In this document: positions 49,877 through 59,145 of the stretch, in pieces
Layout of the letters: every line of letters starts with the position of its first letter
How positions within the stretch are numbered: position 1 is the stretch's first letter
DNA from: Myxococcus stipitatus
Lineage (GTDB): Bacteria; Myxococcota; Myxococcia; Myxococcales; Myxococcaceae
NCBI RefSeq assembly: GCF_037414475.1
Contig: NZ_CP147913.1
Coordinates: 4,834,001-4,898,000, forward strand
Direction: 5' to 3'
DNA: 64,000 nucleotides
Made by a program: the position numbers and the translations under genes
Notes under the pieces: generated by a model
Databases searched by the model: none
What the model saw: only the letters and a program-made list of their open reading frames with translations
What the model was told of the DNA's origin: nothing

Positions 49877-52800
49877 ATGTGGATTCCGGGGCATCGGCTC
49901 CGTGCCGTCTGGCGCGGGCTCTTGGGGGTGGTCCTGCTTGCCGGGGTTGTCCTGGCACGGCCGGGCCTCGCCTTGGACCCGCAGCGGCGGGTGTCCCAGT
50001 ACAGCCAGGATTCATGGCGCAGCGATGACGGGCTGCCGCAGAACAGCCTGTTGGCGTTGGCGCAGACGCGCGACGGCTACGTGTGGCTGGGGACGTGGGA
50101 AGGCCTGGTGCGCTTCGACGGCGCGCGCTTCGTCGTCTTCGACAAACGCAACACGCCGGAGCTGCGCAGCCACGCCATCAAGGCGCTCGCGGAGGACGCG
50201 TCCGGCGTCTTGTGGGTGGGCACGGACCAGGGGCTCGTGGCGTACGTGGACGGCCACTTCCAGCGGGCGCCGGGCGCCTCCGCGCCGCTGGAGGGCGTGC
50301 GCGTGGAGGAGCTGCTCGTCGGCGAGGGCTCGCTGTGGGTGGGCACTTCCGGCGGGCTGTGGCAGGTGCCGCTGGGCGAGGGCGTGGCGAGGCACTTCAC
50401 GGAGGCCGATGGCCTGCCGGGCTCGTTCGTCACCGCGCTGGCGCGGGCGGGCGGAGACAACCGGCTGTGGGTGGGCACCAAGGCGGGAGTGGCGTTGCTG
50501 GAGGGCGGGCAGGTGTTGCGCACGCCCTTTCCCGTGCCGGGGCCGGACCCTCACCCGGGGGTGACGGCGCTCTACCAGGATGTCTCCGGGACGTTGTGGA
50601 TGGGGACGGAGGTGGGGCTCTTCTCGTGGAACGGGGCGGTGGTCACCCGCTTCACGGTGGCGGAGGGGTTGCCGGCCATCGTCACCGCGTTGTTCGCGGA
50701 CAGCCAGGGCAGCCTCTGGGTGGGCACCCGGCGCGGAGGCCTGGTGCGCCGGGAGGCGGATGGCTTCAGCGCCCCGTTGCATGGTGCGGGGCTGGCGGAC
50801 GCGGAGGTGCTGTCGCTGCTGGAGGACCGGGACGGCTCGCTGTGGGTGGGCACGTATTCGGGTCTGTTCCGTCTGAGGGACGGGCCGTTCGCCACGTATG
50901 GCGGCCCGGAGGGGCTGGCCAACGAGACGGTGAGCACGGTGTTGGAGGACCGGCGCGGCACGGTGTGGTTCGGCACGGTGGGCGGCGGGTTGTTCTACCT
51001 GCGCGACGGGCGCATCCACCGCATGGAGGACTTCGAGGGAGGCACGGACCCGGTCATCACCGCGCTGCACGAGGCGCCGGATGGGACGCTGTGGGCGGGC
51101 TCGAAGGCGGGGGCGTTCCGGTTCGACGGCCACCGCTTCGCCCGGTCCTCGCGGGTGCAGGGGCTGCCGGATGACGTGGTGACGTCCATCCTCGTGGATT
51201 CGAGGGGTACGCAGTGGTTCGGCACGCGCAAGGGCCTGGCGAGGGTGCGCGGTGGCGACGTCATGGTGTTCGGTCCCCGGCAGGGATTGGGGGAGCCGGT
51301 CATCGTGATGGCGGAGGACGCGGCCGGCGCGGTGTGGTTGGGCTCCGAGGGCGGCTTGTGGCGCTTCGAGGAGGGCAAGGGCCTGCGCCGCTACATGGAG
51401 AAGGACGGGCTGCCCGGCGAGGTGGTGCTGTCGCTGCTGTCGGACCCGGACGGCACGGTGTGGGTGGGGACGGAGTCGGGGCTGGGGCGGTGGCGCAATG
51501 GCGAGTGGTCCCGCTACACGGTTTCGCAGCATGGCCTCTACGACGACGCGGTGTTCAGCATCGTCTCGGATGGCGACGGCTACCTGTGGATGAGCAGCAA
51601 CAAGGGCGTGTCCCGGGTCTCCCGGCGCGAGCTGGACGAGGTGGCGGATGGACGCCGCTCGCGGCTGGCGGTGATGGGGTTCGACCAGACGGATGGAATG
51701 CGCTCGGCGGAGTGCAACGGGAACACGCAGCCGTCGGGGTGGAGGGGGAAGGACGGGCGGCTGTGGTTCACGACCATCCAGGGCGCCATCGTCGTGGACC
51801 CGGTGCGGGTGCGCGCCAGCCGGCAGCCGCCCGAGGTGCGCATCGAAGAGGTTCGAGTCCAGGGGCAGCTGGTGCCGGTGAAGGGGCCGGTGGAGCTGAG
51901 GCCGGATGGGGCTCGGTTGGATATCCGCTTCACGGCCTTCACGCCGGGGGACGCGGTGCGGTTGCCCTTCCGCTACCGGTTGGTGGGGCATGACGACGGC
52001 TGGGTGCGCGCGGAGATTCGCCGGGCGACGTACACGGGGCTGAGGCCTGGGCGTTACCGCTTCGAGGTCCAGGCGGAGGGGCGCGACGGCGGGTGGACGG
52101 AGCCGGTGTCGCTGGAGGTGTTGCTGGAGCCGAGCCTCTGGCAGCGCACGGACTTCTGGGCGTTGTTCGTGCTGGGGCTGGGGATGTTGGGCGTCAGCGT
52201 GTACCTGTTGCGCGTGGGGCAGCTCAAGGCGCGCGAGCGGTGGTTGGAGGAGCGTGTGCAGGAGCGCACGCGGGAGCTGGCGCGCGCCAACGAGGAGTTG
52301 GAGGCGAACGTGCGCACGCTGCGGCAGACGCAGGCGCAGCTCGTCCAGGCCGGGAGGATGGCGGCGGTGGGGCAGCTCGCCGCAGGTGTGGGGCACGAAA
52401 TCAACAACCCGCTGGCGTACATCGTGTCGAACCTGGAGCACGCGAGCGAGGAGTCGGATGCGCTCGCGCGGGAGTTGGGAGAGGCGCGGGACGCGGGGAC
52501 TCGGCTGCGCGAGGTGGGGCAGGCGCTGCGCGAGGCGTTGCATGGCGCGGACCGGGTGCGGCGCATCGTCCGGGACTTGAAGACGTTCTCCCGGCCGGAC
52601 GACGAGATGCAGGGGCCGGTGGAGTTGGGGGCGGTGCTCGACTCGGCGGTGAAGATCGCGATGGGCGAGCTGCGGCCGCGCGCGAAGGTGGTGCGCGACT
52701 ACGGTGATGTGACGTGGGTGGAGGGGAGCGAGGCGCGGTTGGCGCAGGTGTTCCTGAACCTGCTCATCAACGCGGCGCAGGCGTTGCCGGAAGGGCGCGC

Positions 52801-54364
52801 GGAGGAGAACGAGGTGCGCCTCGTGACGCGCGCGGGGCCGGAGGGTTGGGTGGTGGCGGAGGTGCGGGACACGGGGACTGGCATCGCGCCGGAGTCGCTG
52901 GGCCGCATCTTCGACCCGTTCTACACGACGAAGCCGGTGGGGGTGGGGACGGGGCTGGGGTTGTCGTTGTGCCACGCGTACGTGACGGCGATGGGGGGAA
53001 CCATCTCCGTCGAGAGTGAGCTGGGCCGAGGCACTGTGTTCCGGGTGGCGCTGCGGCGCGCGCGGGAGATGGGCGCGGCGATGCTCGCGGAGGGGCGCAG
53101 GCGGGGCGGCGCGGGGAGCCGTTCCTCCTCCGTGCGAGGCACGGGCGAGCGCGTGGCCCAGGTCGAGTCGGGGCAGGGGACGAGGCCGGCGGTGGAGCGT
53201 GCTTCCTCGTCCATGGGATATCCGGCGTCGCCGGAGCGCCCGTCGTCACCGACAGGCTACCCGGCGGTGCCCGAGTCCTCGTCCGAGTCGCGAGGGGAGA
53301 GCGCGCGTTCGTCCCCGCTCACGGGTCATCCGACAGCTCCCGGGACGCCTCAGCCCGCCTGGCCGACGGAGGCGTCCACCTCGTCGCATTCCGCGGGCGC
53401 GGAGGTCACACACGGCGCGAGGCCGACGGCCCACGCGACAGGCTCGGATTCATCACGACGCTTGGACCTCTCCGAACCGGAAGCGGCCCACGGTCTCCCG
53501 TCCTCCTCGAGCACCGTGCGCGAGGACACACGGTCCTCCGGGCGCCACGCCGCGGTCTCGGGGCCGAGGCCGGTGACCGGACGTCCGTCTTCACCCATGG
53601 GCTACCCCACGGTCTCCGAGCCATTGTCAGGCACGCGAGCCGTGACGGAGCGCACGTCGTCGCGGCACCCAGTGGTCTCCGAGTCCACCACGGGCACTCG
53701 CTTCGTGACGGAGTACCCTCCACTCACGAGCTACTCACCGGTCCTCGAGTCCGCTCAGCCGAGAGTGGAAGCCGAACCCACGCGTTCCTCCACTGTCGTC
53801 GAATCTGTGCCCTCGCTGCGCGATGACGCCACCGCCCCTCGCGCCACGAGCTTCGTTCAAGCCGAGCAAGGCCCTCCGTCGCCAGGAGTGGAGGCGCAGG
53901 CGATGGGCGATGCCGCCTCTGCCTCGTCGCGCTCGGAGCCTCCGTCCGCTCGAGCCTCCTCCGCGCAGAGACCTCGCGGACGAGTGCTGGTGGTGGACGA
54001 CGACGCGCTGGTGAGCGGAGCCATTCGTCGCACGCTCGCGCGGGAGAACGACGTGGACGTGGTGGTGAGCGCGAGGCAGGCGCTGGAGCGATTGTGCGAA
54101 CCCGTGCCGCGCCGGTACGACGTCGTGCTCTGCGACTTGATGATGCCGGAGATGACGGGGATGGACCTCTACGACGCGCTCGTGCGCACCGCGCCCGCGG
54201 TGGCTGAGCGCGTGGTGTTCATCACCGGAGGCGCCTTCACGCCGACGGCGCGCACCTTCCTGGAGCGGGTGGAGAACCCGCGAGTGGAGAAGCCCTTCGA
54301 CCCGGAGGCCCTGCGGGGGCTGGTCCGGGCCGAGGTCGCCCGAGCGCGCGGCGAAGTCACCTGA
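49877..54364 (+). CDS. Hybrid sensor histidine kinase with double propeller and long linker
   Basis: A 1495-residue two-component sensor. A signal peptide (about 12-34) leads into fourteen Reg_prop-type repeats (consensus G-x-LW-x-GT-x-x-GL, residues about 65-635), enough for two seven-bladed propellers, then a Y_Y_Y domain (about 690-745) and a transmembrane helix (about 759-781). HisKA has His840 (VGHEINNPLAY). The HATPase domain shows N-box QVFLNLLINAAQAL and G-box GTGLGLSLCH (about 945-1030). A Ser/Pro/Thr-rich linker (about 1070-1365) with repeated GYPA/GYPT units precedes a receiver domain with phosphoacceptor Asp1420. The fold resembles polysaccharide-sensing HTCS kinases, but without a DNA-binding domain. 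Confidence 0.9.
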   Translation: MWIPGHRLRAVWRGLLGVVLLAGVVLARPGLALDPQRRVSQYSQDSWRSDDGLPQNSLLALAQTRDGYVWLGTWEGLVRFDGARFVVFDKRNTPELRSHAIKALAEDASGVLWVGTDQGLVAYVDGHFQRAPGASAPLEGVRVEELLVGEGSLWVGTSGGLWQVPLGEGVARHFTEADGLPGSFVTALARAGGDNRLWVGTKAGVALLEGGQVLRTPFPVPGPDPHPGVTALYQDVSGTLWMGTEVGLFSWNGAVVTRFTVAEGLPAIVTALFADSQGSLWVGTRRGGLVRREADGFSAPLHGAGLADAEVLSLLEDRDGSLWVGTYSGLFRLRDGPFATYGGPEGLANETVSTVLEDRRGTVWFGTVGGGLFYLRDGRIHRMEDFEGGTDPVITALHEAPDGTLWAGSKAGAFRFDGHRFARSSRVQGLPDDVVTSILVDSRGTQWFGTRKGLARVRGGDVMVFGPRQGLGEPVIVMAEDAAGAVWLGSEGGLWRFEEGKGLRRYMEKDGLPGEVVLSLLSDPDGTVWVGTESGLGRWRNGEWSRYTVSQHGLYDDAVFSIVSDGDGYLWMSSNKGVSRVSRRELDEVADGRRSRLAVMGFDQTDGMRSAECNGNTQPSGWRGKDGRLWFTTIQGAIVVDPVRVRASRQPPEVRIEEVRVQGQLVPVKGPVELRPDGARLDIRFTAFTPGDAVRLPFRYRLVGHDDGWVRAEIRRATYTGLRPGRYRFEVQAEGRDGGWTEPVSLEVLLEPSLWQRTDFWALFVLGLGMLGVSVYLLRVGQLKARERWLEERVQERTRELARANEELEANVRTLRQTQAQLVQAGRMAAVGQLAAGVGHEINNPLAYIVSNLEHASEESDALARELGEARDAGTRLREVGQALREALHGADRVRRIVRDLKTFSRPDDEMQGPVELGAVLDSAVKIAMGELRPRAKVVRDYGDVTWVEGSEARLAQVFLNLLINAAQALPEGRAEENEVRLVTRAGPEGWVVAEVRDTGTGIAPESLGRIFDPFYTTKPVGVGTGLGLSLCHAYVTAMGGTISVESELGRGTVFRVALRRAREMGAAMLAEGRRRGGAGSRSSSVRGTGERVAQVESGQGTRPAVERASSSMGYPASPERPSSPTGYPAVPESSSESRGESARSSPLTGHPTAPGTPQPAWPTEASTSSHSAGAEVTHGARPTAHATGSDSSRRLDLSEPEAAHGLPSSSSTVREDTRSSGRHAAVSGPRPVTGRPSSPMGYPTVSEPLSGTRAVTERTSSRHPVVSESTTGTRFVTEYPPLTSYSPVLESAQPRVEAEPTRSSTVVESVPSLRDDATAPRATSFVQAEQGPPSPGVEAQAMGDAASASSRSEPPSARASSAQRPRGRVLVVDDDALVSGAIRRTLARENDVDVVVSARQALERLCEPVPRRYDVVLCDLMMPEMTGMDLYDALVRTAPAVAERVVFITGGAFTPTARTFLERVENPRVEKPFDPEALRGLVRAEVARARGEVT

Positions 54365-54374
54365 CGCGAGCGCC

Positions 54375-55358
54375 CTACAAATCCAGCACCAGCCGCTTGG
54401 AGCGCGCACGCGAGACGCAGACGAGCATGCGTCCATCCCCCGCGGGCTCCTGTTGGAAGAACGAGTCGCGGTGCTCGGGTTGCCCTTCGCAGACGCGAGT
54501 CTCACAGGTGCCGCACGTGCCGGCCTCGCAGTCGCTGGGCACGCGGACGCCATTGCGGCGCAGCACGTTGAGCAGGGATTGGTCCTTGGGCACGTTGAGC
54601 ACCTGGCCCGTGCTGCGGATGGTGACCTCGAAGTCCATGTCCTCCTTGCCGCTGGAGGCGCTGACGCCGTCGGCGTTGAAGGACTCGAAATGGACCTTCT
54701 CCCAAGGCCAGCGGTGCCGCGTCGAGGCGTCGCGCACGGCCTTCATCAGCCCCGAGGGGCCGCAGCAGTAGAGCCGCGTCCCGGGCTTGCGCGAGGAGAG
54801 CAGCCCCGACACGTCGAGCCCCTTCTCGGGCTCCCCTCCATCGAAGTGGAAGCGCACCCGGTTGGTGAATGGCGCGGTGGACAGGAGTTCGTGGAAGGCC
54901 GCGCGCTCGGGGGCACGCGCGCAGTAGTATAGGAGGTAGTCGGCGCCCGTGCGCTGGAGCTGGCGCGCCATGGACAACAGCGGCGTGATTCCAATGCCAC
55001 CCGCCACCAGCACATAGCCCCGCGCGAACAGCAGCGGGAAGTCATTGCGTGGCGTGCTCACGACCAGGACGTCACCCTCGCGGACGCGCTCATGCATGGC
55101 GCGCGAGCCTCCTCGGCCTCGCGCGTCCCGTTGCACGGCGATGACATACCGGTGCGACTCCTCCGCGTCGTTGCAGAGCGAATAGGAGCGCAGCACGGAC
55201 TCTCTTCCAGGCACTCGCACGTCCACGTGAGCGCCGGGCTCGAAGGGCGGCAGCACACCGCCTTCTTCCGCGACCAGCTCGTACGACAGGACGTCCTCGG
55301 CCTCGCATGCGATGCGTGCCACGCGAACGCGCAAGGCATCATTCATCACCGTGTTCAC
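54375..55358 (-). CDS. Phthalate-dioxygenase-reductase-like flavin/2Fe-2S reductase
   Basis: About 327 residues. The N-terminal FNR-type domain has RSYSLCN for flavin binding and VAGGIGITPLLSMA for NAD(P)H binding. The C-terminal plant-type ferredoxin domain has CEAGTCGTCETRVC and the fourth Cys in LVCVSRA. This order (FMN/NAD domain before the 2Fe-2S domain) is that of phthalate dioxygenase reductase and VanB. It passes electrons from NAD(P)H to an oxygenase; no oxygenase gene is adjacent. GTG 55358 has GGAGGGGAAGG upstream; ATG 55346 is an alternative. Convergent with the hybrid kinase. Confidence 0.88.
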   Translation of the reverse strand: MNTVMNDALRVRVARIACEAEDVLSYELVAEEGGVLPPFEPGAHVDVRVPGRESVLRSYSLCNDAEESHRYVIAVQRDARGRGGSRAMHERVREGDVLVVSTPRNDFPLLFARGYVLVAGGIGITPLLSMARQLQRTGADYLLYYCARAPERAAFHELLSTAPFTNRVRFHFDGGEPEKGLDVSGLLSSRKPGTRLYCCGPSGLMKAVRDASTRHRWPWEKVHFESFNADGVSASSGKEDMDFEVTIRSTGQVLNVPKDQSLLNVLRRNGVRVPSDCEAGTCGTCETRVCEGQPEHRDSFFQQEPAGDGRMLVCVSRARSKRLVLDL

Positions 55359-55782
55359 GGCCTTCCCCTCCCCCACCCCGCGCTCACGGCGGGCCCCATC
55401 CTCCCAGTCCGACGAGGCGACATTGGGCAGAGGTGGTTCCGCGTGGGATTGCCCTCGGGGCCGGTGGGCCCGTCGCCCGCCGCACTTTCCGCAGGGCACG
55501 TGAACACCTGGAAGTGACAGTCACGGTGGGCCGCTTCCCGAGGTGGGAAGCGGGCTTCCCTCCGTGGCCTGGGATGTCCCCGAGGTGGGCTCGCCCACGC
55601 CGTGAGAGGGAGACGCAGGCCCTTGCTGACCGCCTGGCGAGGGCGCGAGGGGCCGTGCTGTCTGCATGTCGCCTCGGCACGAGCGCGCGGCAGTCCCCAC
55701 CATCCAGGACGTGTCGCGCCAGGAGCCTTGCGTTCCACGGAGGGGATGCGCGGCCCCTAGAGCCCCAGGGAGGCCATCAACC
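55359..55782. other. Divergent intergenic region with hairpin
   Basis: A 424-nt GC-rich spacer between the reductase and hemerythrin genes. A perfect 9-bp inverted repeat CCGCTTCCC / GGGAAGCGG (55531-55553, 5-nt loop) is its only clear structure; since both genes point away, it is more likely regulatory than a terminator. No gene seen. Confidence 0.45.
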
Positions 55783-56427
55783 ATGGATGCCATCGCGTTG
55801 CTGAAGGCGGACCACAAGACGGTGGAGCAACTCTTCCGCAAGTTCGAGAAAGCAGGCCCCAACGCCTACAAGCTCAAGCGCAAGCTGGCCGAGCAGATGG
55901 TGCACGCGCTGTCCGTGCATGCCGCCATCGAGGAGCAGGTCTTCTATCCGATGGTGCGCGCGCGCTCGGAGTCACTGCGGGAGGAGGTGCTCCGCTCGCT
56001 GGAGGAGCACCACGTGGTGAAGTGGGTGCTGTCGGAGCTGGACGAGCTGCCTCCCGAGGCCGAGCGCTTCGACGCGAAGGTGTACGTGCTGATGGAGACC
56101 GTGCGAGCGCACGTGCTCGAGGAAGAGAGCACGCTCTTCCCGGAAGTGAAGAAGGCGCTGCGCCCACAAGAGCTGCGGGAGATGGGCGCCCTGTTGGAGC
56201 GGGCGAAGCAGTCGGCGCCCACGCGTCCGCATCCCCTGGCGCCGGACACGCCGCCGGGCAACCTGGTGGCGGGGGCCGTGTCGGCGGTGATGGACATGGG
56301 GCGCGATGTGTTGAGGGCCGCGCGCCGCAAGGCCACGACGCGAGTGCGGGAAGTCACCAGCCGCGCGATGAAGGTTCCGAAGCCACAGGCCCCTGAGTAT
56401 GAGGCGGGCGATGCCGCGAGTCCCTGA
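55783..56427 (+). CDS. Hemerythrin-domain protein
   Basis: A 214-residue protein whose first 150 residues form a four-helix hemerythrin-like bundle. Iron ligands are visible in LLKADHKTVEQLF, VHALSVHAAIEEQVFYPMV, LEEHHVVKWVL and VRAHVLEEESTLFPEV. It should hold a non-haem di-iron site binding O2, NO or sensing iron/oxygen. The C-terminal tail is basic and disordered. ATG 55783 follows CAGGGAGG. Such proteins accompany DUF2267 and stress genes in other genomes. Confidence 0.88.
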   Translation: MDAIALLKADHKTVEQLFRKFEKAGPNAYKLKRKLAEQMVHALSVHAAIEEQVFYPMVRARSESLREEVLRSLEEHHVVKWVLSELDELPPEAERFDAKVYVLMETVRAHVLEEESTLFPEVKKALRPQELREMGALLERAKQSAPTRPHPLAPDTPPGNLVAGAVSAVMDMGRDVLRAARRKATTRVREVTSRAMKVPKPQAPEYEAGDAASP

Positions 56428-56578
56428 GGTTCTCATTCTCGGATGGGATGAGAGGACTTGCTGTCCGGAGCGGGGACGCCGCACAAAGTCGTGAATGTTG
56501 TCGGCGAGTCCCCGTCCAGAGGGGTAAGGCAGCGGCAACACGAAACGCTGTACGCAAACCCCCGCCCGAGGAGGCGCA

Positions 56579-57328
56579 ATGTTCAACGTTCGACCCATCC
56601 GTTCCTGGTTGCTCTCAGCCGTCATGCTCACGTCGCTGGGAGCCTTCGCGCAGGGCCCCGCGGCGCCGCGTCCGCCGGTGGACCCCGCCGTGCGCACGCT
56701 GCGCGTGGAGGGGACGGGAGAGGTGAAGGCGCAGCCGGACGAGGCCTTCATCGACCTGGCGGTGGAGACGCTGGCGCCCAACGCGAAGGTGGCCAGTGAG
56801 CAGAACGCGAAGAAGATGGAGAAGGTGATTGCGGCGCTGACGGGCGCGGGCATCGCGCGCAAGGAAATCCAGACGCGCAACTTCTCGGTGTACCCGGACT
56901 ACGGTCCTCCGGCGCCGAACGAGACGGAGCCGAAGCTGAAGGGCTACCGGGTGAGCAACGTGGTGTCGGTGCACATCACGGAGCTGGCGAAGGTGGGCAG
57001 CCTGCTGGACCAGGCGCTGGCGGCGGGTGCGAACCGCGTGGACCAGGTGCGCTTCGGGCTGGCGAAGCAGGACGCGGTGCAGGGTGAGGCGCTGCGGCAG
57101 GCGGTGGCGCGTGCGCGCAAGTCGGCCGAGGTGCTGGCCGCGGCGCTGAACGTGAAGCTGGGCGCGGTGGTGGATGCGAGCACCGTGACGGAGCCGCCGC
57201 AGCTGTACCCGGCGCGCTTCGCGATGGCGGAGGCCGCTGACGCCCGCGTGGCCACGCCCATCCAGCCGGAGGAGCAGACTGTCTCCGCGAAGGTGACCCT
57301 CATCTACGTCATCGAGTCCGCGCGCTAG
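56579..57328 (+). CDS. SIMPL-domain (DUF541) protein
   Basis: A 249-residue exported protein (signal SWLLSAVMLTSLGAFAQG). The SIMPL domain is recognisable from VEGTGEVKAQPDEAFIDLAV near the N-terminus, IARKEIQTRNFSVYPDY, GYRVSNVVSVHITELAKVGS and the C-terminal VSAKVTLIYVIE. SIMPL proteins form periplasmic or secreted oligomers with roles in oxidative stress; the mechanism is not settled. It is convergent with the astacin gene, with a strong terminator between them. Confidence 0.88.
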   Translation: MFNVRPIRSWLLSAVMLTSLGAFAQGPAAPRPPVDPAVRTLRVEGTGEVKAQPDEAFIDLAVETLAPNAKVASEQNAKKMEKVIAALTGAGIARKEIQTRNFSVYPDYGPPAPNETEPKLKGYRVSNVVSVHITELAKVGSLLDQALAAGANRVDQVRFGLAKQDAVQGEALRQAVARARKSAEVLAAALNVKLGAVVDASTVTEPPQLYPARFAMAEAADARVATPIQPEEQTVSAKVTLIYVIESAR

Positions 57329-57356
57329 TTCCTCGCGGTCATCGACAGCGGTTTCG

Positions 57357-57396
57357 CTGGGGATTCAGTCACCGCGTCGCGGGGCTGAATCCCCAG
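57357..57396. terminator. Bidirectional terminator hairpin
   Basis: A perfect 12-bp stem CTGGGGATTCAG / CTGAATCCCCAG with a 16-nt loop lies between the convergent SIMPL and astacin genes. Confidence 0.8.
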
Positions 57397-57422
57397 TGTC
57401 GTTTCAAAGCGAAGCTCGTCGC

Positions 57423-58760
57423 TTACTCGAAAGCGATGGTGAACATGTTGGAGGGGCCCAGGTTGGATGTGTTGGTGACGGCGTTCACACCGGCGCCGCC
57501 TCCGCCCACGGCCTCCCAGTACTTGGGGTAGCCGACGCTGGGAGTCGCCACGACCACGATGTCTCCCGTGGAGATGGTGAGGCTGCCCGTGGGTCCCCCC
57601 ATCTTCCAGATGCGGAAGGTCTCCCACGCGCCAGGCGCCAAGGGGTTGGCATTCACGCCCGCGCCACCGCCGTTCGCGGCCTGGACGTAGTTGCCGTTGT
57701 GGGTCTGGAGCTGGATGTGGTCGCCGGTCTTCAGCTCATTGCCGTCGAGGTCCAGCAACTGGAGCCGCTCCCACGGGCCCACGGCGACGCGGTTGGCGTT
57801 CACCGTGGAGCCACCGCCAGCCTCGGCCACCACGTAGTGGCCGCTCGAGGCACGAAGGGTGACGGTCCTCGTGAAGAGCCGCGTCGCGGTAATCGCGTCG
57901 AAGTAGCTCAGCGTGTTGCTTGGCCCGATGAGCTCTCTATTCCGGGTCACGATGGTGGGAAGCCCGTTCTTCGAGCCACTCCCCGAGCTGTAGTGCATGA
58001 CGGAGTCGTAGTCATAGCCAAAGAAGTCGTCGTCCTCGTTGTTGTTCTGCTGGAAATGGGTCGCCGCGCCCGGCGCCATGTTCTCCCACCAGATGAGGAC
58101 GTAAGCGTCGCGGTCCGCTCGGTTGTGTTCGTGGTCGAGCCCCAGGATGTGTCCGAACTCATGGATGACGGTACCGGTGTTGCAACTGCCATCCAGCCAC
58201 ATCCCTTGCTCCCCACCCTGCCGTCCATAACTGGCGGTACACCCGGTGCCTGACTGGACGCGAACATAGTCAGGGTACTGCGCTGCGTTGCTCGCCGTGC
58301 GGAGCACGAACGTGATGTGGGTCCGGTCCTGCCAGTGATTGATGGCGTCCTGGATTCGATTGGGGTTCGGAGCGCTCGAGTCGATGGTGTAGGGCACCAC
58401 GGCGTTGGGCCAGCGGGAAGTCGGGTCGGATTTGACGAGGCCTTGGGCTCGGGGGGCAGAGCCCTCCAGCCCCAGGGCCTTCACCTCGCGCACTCGCGCC
58501 TCCATCTGCTTCACCGTGCCCAGGACCATGTCGCCCTCGCGGATGGCCAGGCCATCCACCTCGGCGTACGTCACGGGGACATACTTCCCCCGCACCACGT
58601 TCCAGACATAGCCCTCGCGAATCGGGGCATCCGCCGGCACTCGGGCCATTTCGGGGGGCAGGCCGGGGCCCGGCGCCAGGTTCTCCTCGCTACAGGCGGT
58701 CAGCAGCAGGCTCTGAATGAAAAGCACGGCCAACGCTGACCTTGAAAGGTTTCGCGGCAT
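57423..58760 (-). CDS. Astacin-family metalloprotease with fascin-like C-terminus
   Basis: A 445-residue lipoprotein (LLLTAC, Cys near 23). The astacin zinc motif is complete: HEFGHILGLDHEHNRADRD, followed by the Met-turn SVMHYSS. The C-terminal third (about 305-445) consists of three fascin-like beta-trefoil units, each with LRASSGHYVVAEAGGGSTV-like or THNGNYVQAANGGGAGV-like cores. Fascin-like modules bind carbohydrate in related bacterial proteases, so this may be a secreted protease acting on glycoproteins or prey surfaces. It is divergent from the SDR operon. Confidence 0.88.
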   Translation of the reverse strand: MPRNLSRSALAVLFIQSLLLTACSEENLAPGPGLPPEMARVPADAPIREGYVWNVVRGKYVPVTYAEVDGLAIREGDMVLGTVKQMEARVREVKALGLEGSAPRAQGLVKSDPTSRWPNAVVPYTIDSSAPNPNRIQDAINHWQDRTHITFVLRTASNAAQYPDYVRVQSGTGCTASYGRQGGEQGMWLDGSCNTGTVIHEFGHILGLDHEHNRADRDAYVLIWWENMAPGAATHFQQNNNEDDDFFGYDYDSVMHYSSGSGSKNGLPTIVTRNRELIGPSNTLSYFDAITATRLFTRTVTLRASSGHYVVAEAGGGSTVNANRVAVGPWERLQLLDLDGNELKTGDHIQLQTHNGNYVQAANGGGAGVNANPLAPGAWETFRIWKMGGPTGSLTISTGDIVVVATPSVGYPKYWEAVGGGGAGVNAVTNTSNLGPSNMFTIAFE

Positions 58761-59145
58761 GGTGTCTCCACTTCTTGTGAGGGGTCGCGGCGGCCGTATA
58801 GCAGAGTGGGTTTGATAATGGTTGGAAGGATTCTCAGGTCCACCTTTGCCATTGAGGGCGCATCAGGGCTGGCCGAGTCAGGACTGACATGTGTGTGGAT
58901 TCGTGGGGTGCGGACTGAAGCCCCGCCACGGTCCCGTCAGTGCGAATCCCAGGCGGTTCTTCCGAACATGCGGAGGGGGGCTTCACGGCATTTCTTTCCG
59001 CATCACGGCAATGTTTTTCATCTGTATCTCCAGCGCATGGCCTTCGCTTGGAGCGTCCGTTGTCAACAGTGTCTGGAAGGTCGATATCGGTCGTACTACC
59101 TTCCGCGCGGGCCGCGAGGACTCGCTCCCAGGGAAGGCACACCGC
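58761..59145. other. Divergent intergenic region, relatively AT-rich
   Basis: A 385-nt spacer, less GC-rich than its surroundings (around 58805-58830 and 59000-59020). It probably holds promoters for the astacin gene and the SDR operon. An ATG at 59011 starts an in-frame extension of the first SDR gene, but the encoded stretch is not protein-like. No clear operator seen. Confidence 0.4.

Noticed and set aside
51855..51866. GTTCGAGTCC, another T-loop-like string
   Set aside because: It falls within the well-supported hybrid kinase coding region without any surrounding cloverleaf.
50012..52975. A 987-codon open frame on the minus strand
   Set aside because: It is antisense to the kinase's propeller repeats and consists of Arg/His/Pro-rich sequence with no domain; high GC produces such shadows.
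59011..59145. ATG at 59011 as the start of the first SDR gene
   Set aside because: The extra 45 residues are not protein-like and would displace the Rossmann motif from the N-terminus; TTG 59146 has a good ribosome site.
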